From positions 186,783 through 250,782 of the forward strand of contig JAODUO010000650.1 of the NCBI GenBank assembly GCA_025642075.2: DNA of 64,000 nucleotides. Direction: 5' to 3'. This document shows positions 11,216 to 55,065 of this stretch, piece by piece. Numbering within the stretch: position 1 is the stretch's first letter; each line of letters opens with the position of its first letter. The notes below the pieces were generated by a model. That model worked only from the letters and a program-made list of their open reading frames with translations. It did no database searches and was not told the DNA's origin. Position numbers and translations under genes: made by a program. Origin of the DNA: Ridgeia piscesae. Its lineage: Eukaryota > Annelida > Polychaeta > Sabellida > Siboglinidae.

Positions 11216-14200
11216 TAATCACCTAAGAACTAAGAAGGTAGTCAGGTATGTCTTCTGCTGGACTCAGCAGACTTCTCTGTCCATCTCTCTTGGAGTATGC
11301 GCAAGACATCTCTGATGGATGATTGTGTCCCAGATCTAGGGCAAAGGTCAGTATGTCTAAGGAAGGTCACTCAAACAGGAAAGGTCAGGAGATGTCTGAT
11401 GGATGTCACATTCTGCCTCTGATGGCTGACAAAGGTCATGTGACGCCTCTGGTGACTGACAAAGGTTCTGCTTCTTGTAGATGACAGGCTGGTGGGAGAT
11501 GGGGACATGTCCCTGGGGACAAATACCGGTACTATGTGGGCAGACTGAGTGTTGTGAAATACAGAGACTGACATATCAAATAGGGTTTCCATGTAGAGAC
11601 TCAGTACGGATGTTTGGAAGTACAAGTGTAGTCTGTTTTAATACAGATTTGTTGCAAAGTATAATTTGTGATAAACTACCTAATTTCTTGTATTTGTCAC
11701 ATAAGTATAAATATAAACGAACACCCAGCTGTCACAGAGCTAGAACTGTATTATGATAGGTAACTTTCCAACAAAAACACTGCAGAATGTGCTATGTATG
11801 CAGTCATATTTTACTTTATTGGTAGTTGGCAACAATGCGCCAGTGACATAACTGATTTGGCATAAGTCACTGGTGCATAAGTCTCAAGATGGCAGTGCCC
11901 TGAATCTAAAATAGCATGTTTTTGGTACTGTACCGTTAAACCATAACTAATTGTTTATTAACAATCTTTTTACACAGTTACTAGGCACAACCAGTATAGT
12001 ATACATATGTAAGTTAATACTGTGAACTTCTCACTGGCTGGAGTATCCCTTTAAATAGAGAGAAATGGCGGCCAGTATCTGAAGAAGTTATTGACCGTGG
12101 ATGTAGAACAGGTCATGTTTTAAAAATAAGAATGAGTCAACTCAGTACTTTAGATGATACATCAAAACACAATACAGAGTCACGTTTGTCTTTGCTTGTA
12201 AATCAAACAGGCTAGGTCTCTGGTACACGGTATCGCATTTGGTAAACCACACAAACAGTTGTACTTTTAGACAACAAAATCGGTTCAGAACTAACTTTGA
12301 CCAAGGTTTATATTCTGTGATTAGAGATAGGTTGGTAACTGGAGTAAAAAAGAAATGTTCTTTGGAGTAAATACAGGGAAGACATGTCTGCAGACTAAAA
12401 TACTGGACCCACATATCCTTGTAATAAAACGGGAGCAAAATTAATGTCCTTGAAACTGTGCGTGCATGTGTCCTTGGAATAAAATATCCTAGATGTAAAC
12501 ACTGGGAGCAGATGTCCTCCGAGTAAACACTGGGAGCAAATGTCCCAGGAGTAAGCATAGGAGCAAATGTCCAAGGAGTAAATACAGGAGCAAATATCCA
12601 AGGAGTAAACACTGGGAGCAAATGTCCCAGGAGTAAACATAGGAGCAAATGTCCAAGGAGTAAATACAGGAGCAAATATCCAAGGAGTAAACACTGGGAG
12701 CAAATGTCCCAGGAGTAAACTCTGGGAGCAAATGCCCCAAGGAGCAAACACTGGGAGCAAATGTCCAAGGAGCAAACACTGGGAGCAGAATTCCTCAGAG
12801 TAAACACTGGGAACAAATGTCCTTGGAGTAAATCTACTCCAGTGGAAACATGTGAGTGACAAGCAAATGTACAGGGACAATGTTGTATGACCCTTTGAAG
12901 TGCTATGTATAATATATAAGTGCAGGTACATACACTGTGTGTGTGTAGTGACCATGAGGGGAGCTGTCACCTAAGGCAGTGTCCAGTCAAGGGCTGTCTT
13001 ACAGGACCCAGGTACATATGAAAGATGGCTGGAGCTGGCAGGGTGCCATTGAGGTAATTTGTAAGTGACAGCTGCCTGCTGTCTGGGTGATTGACTAGCT
13101 GTGGACTGGGACTTTCTCCTGTCTTATTATGGGACACATCTTGTCATCAATCAATTAATTATACGCTTCATTATCACGTGGGTGCCATTTTTTGCCACTA
13201 CCAATTTTCATGGGTAAGTCGTAATTTTGTTCTGGCTGCCGCGTGAGAGGTGTGTATATAGATCTGTGAATGGCGTGACATACATCAAAGCAACATGTAG
13301 ATATTTCAGCAATTTGTGCACATCGCTGGAGCCTGCTGGAGCCTCCGTGGAGTGGTGGCGTGGAGTGGTGGCGTATCATCTGAGGGTGTTTTATGGTTGT
13401 CAGCCACTCGCATTATGAACACATAGCTGAGCTCGCCAGAGAGACCGACACAGCACTGGTAGGATTGTGTGTCTCGTTTGTGAGGGTGAGTGAAAGCGGA
13501 GAGCGGGGCGCGTTACCTGTGCTTGTACACATGTACACACGCAGCATGGGGGAACCTGGTCGCCCACTGTGTCAATCACAGATTCACACACACTACTTGT
13601 GAGATGTGAGGGACCAGCGATTACTTGTGTAAGTGACTGGCAGCTTACTGTTTTATAAATCATAGTATATGTGCATGTCATCAATACAAGGCACAACTGA
13701 TTACTGAACGTTCTTTAGGATAGTTTGTTTTTGAATTTCATCAGAACTGTACTTAAATGACATACTTTCTCATGTCCACATTGACGTCATTAGGTGCCAT
13801 TCCAGTACACTGTACTGATGAACTTGGTGTGAGACACAGACAAAAGTATACACTGTACAGGTGGATAAGAGAAATAAGTTATGGGTATGTAAAAGAAATA
13901 TTTTCACTTAGGCGAGTGAATGCTGGACTTACAGTTTCCTCATAGCGTATACGATATGATTGTTATTGTACACGGGTACACATACTGTTGAATTATTCTA
14001 GGGCCAGTGTTGCTATAAACGTGAGTCTTCAACTTGAACCGGGGTGAACTCTTTCTAAGTGGTAAGTTATGGTTTGTTTAAAGACATATCGTCTTTAAAC
14101 AAAGTGCTTCAGCAGTTAGTTATTTCAAGCAATAACTGCAAATAAACAAATTTGGTCAACATCAGCTATTTTAGTACTAAATAAACAATGCATAAAGGAA

Positions 14201-15261
14201 ACCATGCCTCTTTGTGATCCAAGATGCATTGGTTGACAAAACAGACTTTAAAAAAGTAGAAATATTTCTTGGTGTTTTTATCGTTAAGTAAACACATGAC
14301 CAATACTCTATTCTTTACTAGGAGACATTGTCTGGTGATTTTTGGCACAGTTAATGAATTAGGTTATGGGCACTTGCCAGTTTCTAATTTTTTTAATAGA
14401 CTTTGGTACCAGATATTTAATATGATGCTGATGCAATGTAATGTCTTGACAGCTGCTGGTTTTTGTTCAGCAGACTGGTAAAGAATGTTGCTTGATAGGC
14501 CAGGAGAAAAAGAGTGTCATGCAATCATTTATTTACTATTTTGTTTATAACGGAATATTATCCGAATATACCTAGTCAACATGATAAGGTTCTCGTAAAG
14601 TCATAAATTTTATTCAACACAAGTGTCAACTGAGATTGAAATATCAAGATTAAGGCTGTGGTGGAGTTGCAGAAATGTAAAACTGTGTGTAATACATAGT
14701 GTCATGACACTACTGTACAACCAGTTTGAACTTTGAGTTTGAGGCGCTGTGCATGGTGGGTGGATGACCAGTGGTTGTACGTATTTATGGTTCCTGTATA
14801 TGGCAGAAGGGGTTTTAACTAATAAATATCATACTGTGTTCCCAAGAACTACAGATTCTGACCAATTCACCTAATTAGATGAACAGAAATCTGACGTGAC
14901 TAGAAATCTGACAGTTTAAGAACACTTTGAGATAAAAAGCTACGGACATCAGAAGGTTGTGCATAGCTCTAAGAGGGAGCCACATGACACCCAGTGAGCG
15001 ATAAATCGTGGATGAAATTATCGTTTTCCCAAAACTTATGTTTTGCCAGAGAAACTATCTTAATCTAATAAGTGCACTGTGCCAAACAAGGTGCATATAA
15101 TGTAGGGTTGCATTTTGTATTAAATAAGTAACTGTACCGGGACATTTATGAGGCTCTCAGGAGTGAATAACTGAACGAAAACAATACTGGAAGACCATTA
15201 TTTAGTGTTATATGCTGTGATGGTTTGGTGTGCGTGTTGGGCAGTTAGTTGGTACGTCATC
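11216..15261. other. Intergenic sequence, nothing recognised apart from the 12.5-kb minisatellite
   Basis: 13150-13600 is somewhat richer in CpG than its surroundings and carries overlapping frames of 60-98 codons on both strands. I recognise no protein there. The remainder is AT-rich. Confidence 0.5.
12475..12835 (+). repeat. Degenerate 27-28-bp minisatellite, about 13 units
   Basis: Core GGAGTAAACACTGGGAGC then AAATGTCCCA, with variants (ACATAGGAGC, ATACAGGAGC, TATCCAA). Pairs of variants alternate, suggesting a larger composite unit. Minus-strand open frames here are repeat artefacts. Confidence 0.9.
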
Positions 15262-15350
15262 AAGATTTGGGTTCATTTTGAAACTTGGGCAGTCTTTGGA
15301 AAAGATAAGCGTTTGTCCAAGCCGGGAGATATTGAAGATGTCACCCAGGA
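15262..15350 (+). mobile_element. SINE type B fragment seeding the 42-bp array
   Basis: TTTTGAAACTTGGGCAGT, TCTTTGGAAAAGATAA and AGATGTCACCCAGGATGTAA parallel the SINE at 10933 in order and spacing. The array starts where the SINE would read GTAAATGTGTAACCTGT. Confidence 0.7.
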
Positions 15351-16979
15351 TGTAAATATGTGACCTGTGACATGTGTAACACAGTGCTCCAGTGTAAGTG
15401 TGTGACCTGTGACATGTCTAACACAGTGCCACAATGTAAGTGTGTGACCTGTGACGTGTCTAACACAGTGCCCCAATGTAAGTGTGTGACCTGTGACGTG
15501 TCTAACACAGTGCCCCAATGTAAGTGTGTGACCTGTGACGTGTCTAACACAGTGCCCCAATGTAAGTGTGTGACCTGTGACGTGTCTAACACAGTGCCCC
15601 AGTGTAAGTGTGTGACCTGTGACATGTCTAACACAGTGCCCCAATGTAAGTGTGTGACCTGTGACGTGTCTAACACAGTGCCACAATCTAAGTGTGTGAC
15701 GTGAATACTAACACAGTGCCACAATGTAAGTGTGTGCTGTGATGTGTCTAACACAGTGCCCCAATGTAAATGTGTGACCTGTGACGTGTCTAACACAGTG
15801 CCCCAATGTAAATGTGTGACCTGTGACGTGTCTAACACAGTGCCCCAATGTAAGTGTGTGACCTGTGACATGTCTAACACAGTGCCCCAATGTAAGTGTG
15901 TGACCTGTGACGTGTCTAACACAGTGCCCCAATGTAAGTGTGTGACCTGTGACGTGTCTAACACAGTGCCCCAATGTAAGTGTGTGACCTGTGATGTGTC
16001 TAACACAGTGCCCCAATGTAAGTGTGTGACCTGTGACGTGTCTAACACAGTGCCCCAATGTAAGTGTGTGACCTGTGACGTGTCTAACACAGTGCCCCAA
16101 TGTAAGTGTGTGACCTGTGACGTGTCTAACACAGTGCCCCAATGTAAGTGTGTGACCTGTGACGTGTCTAACACAGTGCCCCAATGTAAGTGTGTGACCT
16201 GTGACGTGTCTAACACAGTGCCCCAATGTAAGTGTGTGACCTGTGACGTGTCTAACACAGTGTCCCAATGTAAGTGTGTGACCTGTGACGTGTCTAACAC
16301 AGTGCCCCAATGTAATGTGTGACCTGTGACGTGTCTAACACAGTGCCCCAATGTAAGTGTGTGACCTGTGATGTGTCTAACACAGTGCCCCAATGTAAAT
16401 GTGTGACCTGTGATGTGTCTAACACAGTGCCCCAATGTAAGTGTGTGACCTGTGATGTGTCTAACACAGTGCCCCAATGTAAGTGTGTGACCTGTGATGT
16501 GTCTAACACAGTGCCCCAATGTAAGTGTGTGACCTGTGACGTGTCTAACACAGTGTCCCAATGTAAGTGTGTGACCTGTGACGTGTCTAACACAGTGCCC
16601 CAATGTAAGTGTGTGACTGTGACGTGTCTAACAAGTGCCCCAATGTAATGTGTGACCTGTGAGTGTCTAACACAGTGCCCCAATGTAAATGTGTGACCTG
16701 TGATGTGTCTAACACAGTGCCCCAATGTAAGTGTGTGACCTGTGAGTGTCTAACACAGTGCCCCAATGTAAGTGTGTGACCTGTGACATGTCTAACACAG
16801 TGTCCCAATGTAAGTGTGTGACCTGTGATGTGTCTAACACAGTGCCCCAATGTAAGTGTGTGACCTGTGACGTGTCTAACACAGTGCCACAATGTAAGTG
16901 TGTGACCTGTGACGTGTCTAACACAGTGCCCCAATGTAAGTGTGTGACCTGTGATGTGTCTAACACAGTGCCCCAATGC
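15351..16979 (+). repeat. 42-bp satellite array, about 39 units, grown from a SINE
   Basis: Unit: TAAGTGTGTGACCTGTGACG then TGTCTAACACAGTGCCCCAATG. Most units are identical or differ by G/A at one CpG (GACGTG/GATGTG/GACATG). A few carry 1-2-base deletions around 16310-16760. The left flank (15262-15350) matches the middle of the SINE at 10933-11215, and the first unit continues that SINE, so the array expanded inside a SINE copy. Every unit contains ATGTAAGT, a near-consensus 5' splice site. Confidence 0.97.
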
Positions 16980-17317
16980 CTGCAGTGTGCTGTGTACAAC
17001 ATAGAGAGAGACAGGACTGTGATTGTCACTGCCCAGTTTCACACAGGTATCACAAGCCTCGGCTCCAGGCTTGAATGCCGGAAGAAGGAAAATCTCAGGC
17101 GCAGTGATTCACAGTGCACATTAAATACTTAATTTATGGTAATTTATATCTCCGCCAAATTTGTTCTCCTTTGTGATATTTCACCCGCTTCCATTGCCAG
17201 ACTTCACCCCTGTCAGCCACCCCTGTAACAACCCCAGGTAGACACAATCGACATGTAAGTTCTCATAACCCCCCAGGGTTATCTCATTGCCAACCGCCCC
17301 ATCCGCTGCCAGTCAGC

Positions 17318-17332
17318 CCACCAGGGGGCGCC
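17318..17332 (+). promoter_or_regulatory. CTCF-type motif (perfect core)
   Basis: CCACCAGGGGGCGCC fits the animal CTCF core CCASYAGRKGGCRSY at all 15 positions. It lies in a 300-bp GC-richer, repeat-free stretch (about 17190-17460) just right of the 42-bp array. Binding is inferred from motif only. Confidence 0.45.
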
Positions 17333-18510
17333 AAGAGACCCATTCACATTCGCACCAGTTGGCAGCTCTCAGTCCCTGTCAGACCACCTTTCACATTTCG
17401 CTGGTGGACGTCATTTACCAAGAAAGAGGGGTTGTCATGCTGTCATCACAGGCAGGCTAACAAAACATGGGGTGACAACTGATACTAACCCCCTTTGGAT
17501 GGGGCGCTTATGGCTGTAAGCTCAGGTTGCTATCTACATTTTGATTGATTTGAAATCGTGGTTGTTAGACCGGCTGCTGCTGTTGTGGTTCTGTTGTGCC
17601 GTTTGTGTCCTGTGACTGTCAACAAGTCCTCAGGAGTTTCACAGACACGGCCAACATTATAACATTTTCTGCTCAGTTTGGGAGATGCAGGAAAATTGTG
17701 GCTGGTCATTTCATTCGGGTTTCTTTACATTGAATATCTTATAATGATAATTTGTTTATGACATGAGATACATTTAAGAAGCATCTGAAAATGTAGGTAG
17801 TTGGGAGAGTGTTGAGACGGCAGTCGGGAGTTGGGAGAAAATGTGGAAATGAATATTGACAAAGAGAGCAGGGAGACAGAACAAGTTGGTATAGTGGAGG
17901 AATACGAAGGTGTGAGAAAGTGTCAAGATGCGTATGATACAGGAGGGGGGGCATGTAGTGATGTAGGATTAGTTACACAGCCAGCGACAGGTACATGTAT
18001 ACAGGAAGGTCTCAAGGGGAATATGTAAGGGAGGCCATGTACAGGTGACCATTTCAAAAAGCCAGAAACAGGTGGGGTTCTGCTTTACACACTGGGATCA
18101 TATAATGGGTGTAGGATGACATTGCACAGGGGGTCTTAGGGGGTCACATAAGACTGGAATCACACCAGGGGGGTCATGTGCAATTCACATTATACAAAAG
18201 ACCACAGTGGCCACACACCTGGACTAAAAGGGATGAAGCTTCAGAGCTGTACCATGTCTGTTGTGTCTCAGCCTGGAACCTATTTCTGACAACCTGACAT
18301 GACATGACATGACAGCTGACATGACAGGTGAGTGTGACGTGACAGCTGCTGTCTGACTCTACTGTAGCCAGGAGAGATGTCTGAGAGCTGTGTAGGTACT
18401 AGGTAGACAGACACCCACATACCTGTCCCGCAGACCGAGTCAGAGAGAGAGAGAGGTGTTTGTACAGCTGTCTCATCGTCACTGGGCCAACTACATCCTC
18501 AGTTTGGCAG

Positions 18511-18710
18511 GCATGTGTGCGTGTGTGTGTGTGTGTGTGCATGCGTACCTGCGTACCTGCGTGCGTGCGTGCATGTGTATGTGTGTCCATAAGTATGTGT
18601 TTTTGTGTGTGTGTGTCTATGTCTATGTGGATTTGTATGTATGGATGTGCGTGCGTGTGTGGGTGTGTCTAGGTGTCTGTGTGTGTGTGTGTGTGTGTGC
18701 ATTTGTGTAT
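18511..18710. repeat. TG-rich tract with CG/TA interruptions
   Basis: Mostly GTGT with GTGC, GTAT and GCGT steps, running into the GGGT repeat that follows. Confidence 0.92.
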
Positions 18711-18762
18711 GGGTGGGTAGGTGGGTAGGTGGGTAGGTGGGTAGGTGGGTAGGTGGGTAGGT
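18710..18762 (+). repeat. (GGGTAGGT)n tract, G-quadruplex-capable
   Basis: Six or more GGG runs spaced by 1 and then 5 bases (TAGGT), satisfying the common four-run G3 quadruplex pattern on the + strand. Confidence 0.9.
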
Positions 18763-20722
18763 GAGTTAGTTGTTTGCTGTGTGCATGCATGAACATGTGT
18801 GTCTATCCATGTTGTGTGCATGTGTGTGCATGCATGTATATGAGAGTGTGTGAGAGTTTGTGCAGCTATGCACTACAACATGCAAAACTTGAACACTAAA
18901 TACAGTGCTTAGAAATGTGTTATTATACGTTGAGTTGTTAAGCTTGATTAATGAGTGAAACTCACAACAGAAATGTCACACACAGATAAAAAGACAAAAA
19001 CAGCTATAACAAAATATGTTCGACCCACCATGTGAAAGACTTTGTGGTCTTTTACCAAAAAACTTCTTCCATGGCTGCATGGATGTCTAACTATCTATGG
19101 TTTAAGTGTCTCTGTTCAGTGATATCCTCCTCTAATCACTGAAATGTGTGAACCAGTCAGTGCAATTATGACAGGCCAGCTAGTGGTCTATGTAATAGGT
19201 GCCTAAGGACACAGTCCACCCCTGGCCTGTTGTCTCTACAGAGTAAGCCCAGGTGTATTTAACCAGGCATTTCCTAATTGCTGCTAAGTGTAAACATGAG
19301 CCCTGAAGTGAAGGCTTTCTATCAGAGTAATGAGTCTGTATGAGAGAGATAAGTAGGGAGTGATGATACCAGTATCTTATAAGCAGTGGCTTACTATCAT
19401 GGGGACAGACCAGTACCTCACAACCAGTGGCTTACTATCACAGGGGACAAACCAGTATCACACAAGCACTGGCTTACTATCACAGGGACAGACAGGTATC
19501 TCATAACCTGTGGCTTACTGACTGGGCGACAAGTCGGCATTTATTTCACCACAAGTGACGGTGTTAACACTTTATTTACACTGTATTCATTTTTGATTAT
19601 TTTAAAACAATTGAATGGTCCAGACATCCAGCTAAGATACCTGCGTAAATATAAAGCAAATACAAGCATAATTAATATATTAAATATACGAACAAGCATT
19701 ATGTTTGAAAATAACTAGTGTCATTTATAAAATAAAGATTCATATCATTGCTGCATGTTTGTTGAAATACCAGTACTCAACAATTCTAAAAGCCACGTTG
19801 TAGTCACACCTTATTAAATGTTACCTAAAATCATAATATTTTTGACTACATGCATAATGGATTTTTCCGTCAGTGACATATCCCTAATGCTGCCAGGCAG
19901 CCATCAGAATCTACTATTATTATGCTCTGATCAACATAACTGGTACCGTCCTTATATATATCCATCTCGTGTTTATGCCTATTTTTCAAGGTGCAAAGTT
20001 CCTGGAAATGAAGTACTTTCACTTTATTTATACACCCTGAACATGGAAGTATATTACTGACATCATGTGAAAGGCTGCAGTGTTTGGAACATTCTTACAG
20101 CAAACTGCTCTAGCACTTTGTTGTTGGGTGATACATTAATCCAGATGAATTTGACCTGCCACTACGTTATATCTCCATCGGATTGAGCTGTCACATGATC
20201 CACAAACACTTGTCTTCCAACACTGCAGCCTCAGCAATCCCTGTTATCTGTCTCCCACTTCTGACTGGTGTGGAGAGAGAGGGGGAGATAGGGGCAGAAG
20301 GGATGGCAGTGCAGGAAGGCAAAACAAGGGAAACCACAAAGTGATGACAAGTATCCCAGACTACATGGACACAGGGAGGAGATACCACTGTTCTGCTTCA
20401 AACTTCAACATATGGAGAATTAAATTTGGGCACACTTTTGTTGAAGTTTGTGCATGCAGTGGCCTTACAAAAGGTCATGTTTTGGGGTGATTTGTTTTGA
20501 TAAAAATCACTGTGCTAAGTAGGTTGGAGTTAAAATTGTATGGTAAATGTGCATGTTGTCAGACAGTAGCATTTATTTGACACTTTCTCTAAAAAAATCA
20601 ATAGAACATTAGTGCAAATTGACACACATTTGTTGGCTATGTGCAGTGGAGTAAGGGTAACAATATCAGATTCTTGGGCAAGAGATTCCAGGTTCTAATT
20701 TTCTTGCTGTCATTTTGAGCCT
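18763..20722. other. Intergenic sequence, no gene seen
   Basis: Contains the small repeat at 19375-19525 and a weak tRNA-like SINE head at about 20645-20715 (GATTCCAGGTTCTAA). No exon recognised. Confidence 0.5.
19375..19525 (+). repeat. Short 47-50-bp tandem repeat, 3-4 units
   Basis: The phrase AGTGGCTTACTATCA followed by GGGGACAGACCAGTA and CTCACAAC recurs at about 19386, 19430 and 19478, with a final partial copy at about 19510. Confidence 0.8.
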
Positions 20723-21170
20723 TTAATAATAATAATAATAATTTTTATTTGTAAAGCGCCGTATATCCGGAACAATTTCCACCCAGAGGCGCATAAAATA
20801 TATTGTAACACATACATATTTAAAATATTCAGAATCAGTTTAAACTTGCATGTAAAGATAAAAATGTGAAATTATAATAAATAGATAATTAAAAAAAGCT
20901 TCTAAAAATCCTAGTTTATAAGCTAAACTTATCAGGAATAAATAAATAAAATAATAAATAAATAATAAAATGTATTAATAACTTAATAATAAAGTAAGTA
21001 AAAAATGCAAAACTATAATTACAGTTAAAATAAATTCATTATAAAATACCTTACAAATAGTTTACAAATGAGGCCTTAAAAAGGTGTGCTTTTAAGTTGG
21101 ACTTAAAAAATGAGTCTATTAGGGACAAATTCATTCACTCCGTCTTCACTTCACCCAGCTGATGTAAAAC
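20723..21170 (-). mobile_element. 5'-truncated LINE, 3' end
   Basis: On the minus strand the last codons of a reverse-transcriptase ORF read DSFFKSNLKAHLFKASFVNY then stop, the usual C-terminus of CR1/L2/Jockey-like elements. About 340 bases of 3' UTR and an (ATT)n tail follow. Closely similar to 50260-50715: both share AAGCGCCGTATATCCGG and GAGGCGCATAAAAT. Confidence 0.75.
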
Positions 21171-21904
21171 CACAATAAGGTGCTCGTCTGCCTTTCTGTG
21201 AGCACATAATGTAGTGTGGAGTGAGTAGAAATGATGTTTTTGTGCAGCGTGGCATCAGGGCTGTCAAATTATGACAGCTGTCAGTTGCACGGTGCATTTC
21301 TGCGTATTAATACAGTTGCCATTTTGCTTGGTGATGTAATCAGGGGCAATCCGTGGGTGGTTCAACCAGAAATGGAGGGGTGTAAGGTTTCAAAGAAGTT
21401 TGTGGGAGCCTGAGGTGTGAGAATTTCACGAATCTTTCACAGAACGTCTGTCTGTGGAGGGTAAATATGCTGTGAAATTTTCAATCACAGAGCTCATCAA
21501 GATTAGTATAAAATGAAGGAAACATTATTATAATGGTCGCCTATGGTAAATGCAAGGTTAGTCTTTATACAGTAATTGGACCATGGCTGGGAGCTTCCCA
21601 CGGTAACAGATCCACCAGGGGGTAAAGTGTAGAGCATTTCATTTAGTCATGAATTGGCATTGTATAACTTTCCTTTTATTTGTCTCAAATCGATATATAT
21701 CAGGACACAATGTTTACAAGACAAATTCAGATTAAATCTAGTTTGCATGTAATGAGAATGATGGCTTTTGGTGGTAGTTTCAATAAAATAATGTGTTCAG
21801 CTCATGACATTTAATGACCAGATAGTTGTCAGGTCACGGCGACTCAGTCAACAGCCTGGAACAGTGCCAGACTTTCCTTTTAAAAACTTCATCAGACCGA
21901 AGCA

Positions 21905-21995
21905 TTAGCCTTAGTATAGTCTAGCATGGGGAAAATCAGACTCCCAGTCAGAAGACTACAGGTTCAAATCCTTTTGCTATCAATTCAATGATTGG
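21905..21995 (+). mobile_element. SINE tRNA-like head fragment
   Basis: AGTCAGAAGACTACAGGTTC followed by AAATCC forms a good B box (GGTTCAAATCC). The 5' half is tRNA-like but the body diverges quickly. Confidence 0.45.
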
Positions 21996-22199
21996 GCACT
22001 CTACCTGTGTTTATGTAATCATTACACCTGGCCTGTATAGCCCTCTCACTTGATAGGTGGACCACTTGATACACTTAAATATTGCACAGATATCTAAACG
22101 GCTCTTTGGTCAAGCCTCAACGACCACAGATCATTAGGGGCTGTCTGAGAGCCCACCCCCTGTTGGCATTCATCAGTGCCAGCAGTGGTTCACCAAAGA

Positions 22200-22260
22200 A
22201 ACCCATGTATATATAGCACCTATTTTACTCCGCGATCGCATGAAACCACACCAGTGGCCA
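22200..22260 (+). promoter_or_regulatory. Possible TATA-type core promoter for the transporter gene
   Basis: A TATATATA element at 22208-22215 is followed about 25-35 bases later by more GC-rich sequence containing GCGATCGC. That sequence runs about 400 bases to the candidate start codon at 22648 with no obvious repeat. The spacing suits a TATA promoter with a 5' leader. AT-rich octamers are common in this window, so this is only positional inference. Confidence 0.25.
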
Positions 22261-22647
22261 AAGCCAGAGTGAGCAGCCAGCAAGCGTTGTTAGCAGCGGC
22301 AAGTGTTTTTCAAGGGTGTCGCGATTGCGATCTGATTAATTGGCTGTGAAGCAGTGTGCACGGAGGACAACATTCGCTGGAGTAGTTTGTATGGCACTTC
22401 TGCTTTGAGTGATGTAACCATGCATATGCCTGCTGGTGGGTTATTACCTCGACGAGGGTACAGGAGCTAGGTGCTACACCATTGCCACGGAGATACTGGT
22501 GAGCCACGGGTCACACCTGAAGGAATTGTCACCAGATCGGCTCGTTTAATTCACCGAGAGACAAGACAAGAGCGGTGTTTAAGCATTAGTGGAGCCATTA
22601 TCTAATGTAGTATGCATGACATACTGTTGCCCTGAAAGACCTAAGAC

Positions 22648-55065
<32,418 letters not shown>

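Noticed and set aside
15341..17132. Cys-rich CKCVTCDVSNTVPQ repeat protein resembling metal-binding repeats
   Set aside because: The 42-bp unit is open in several frames on both strands, deletions break the frame repeatedly, and the unit derives from SINE sequence.
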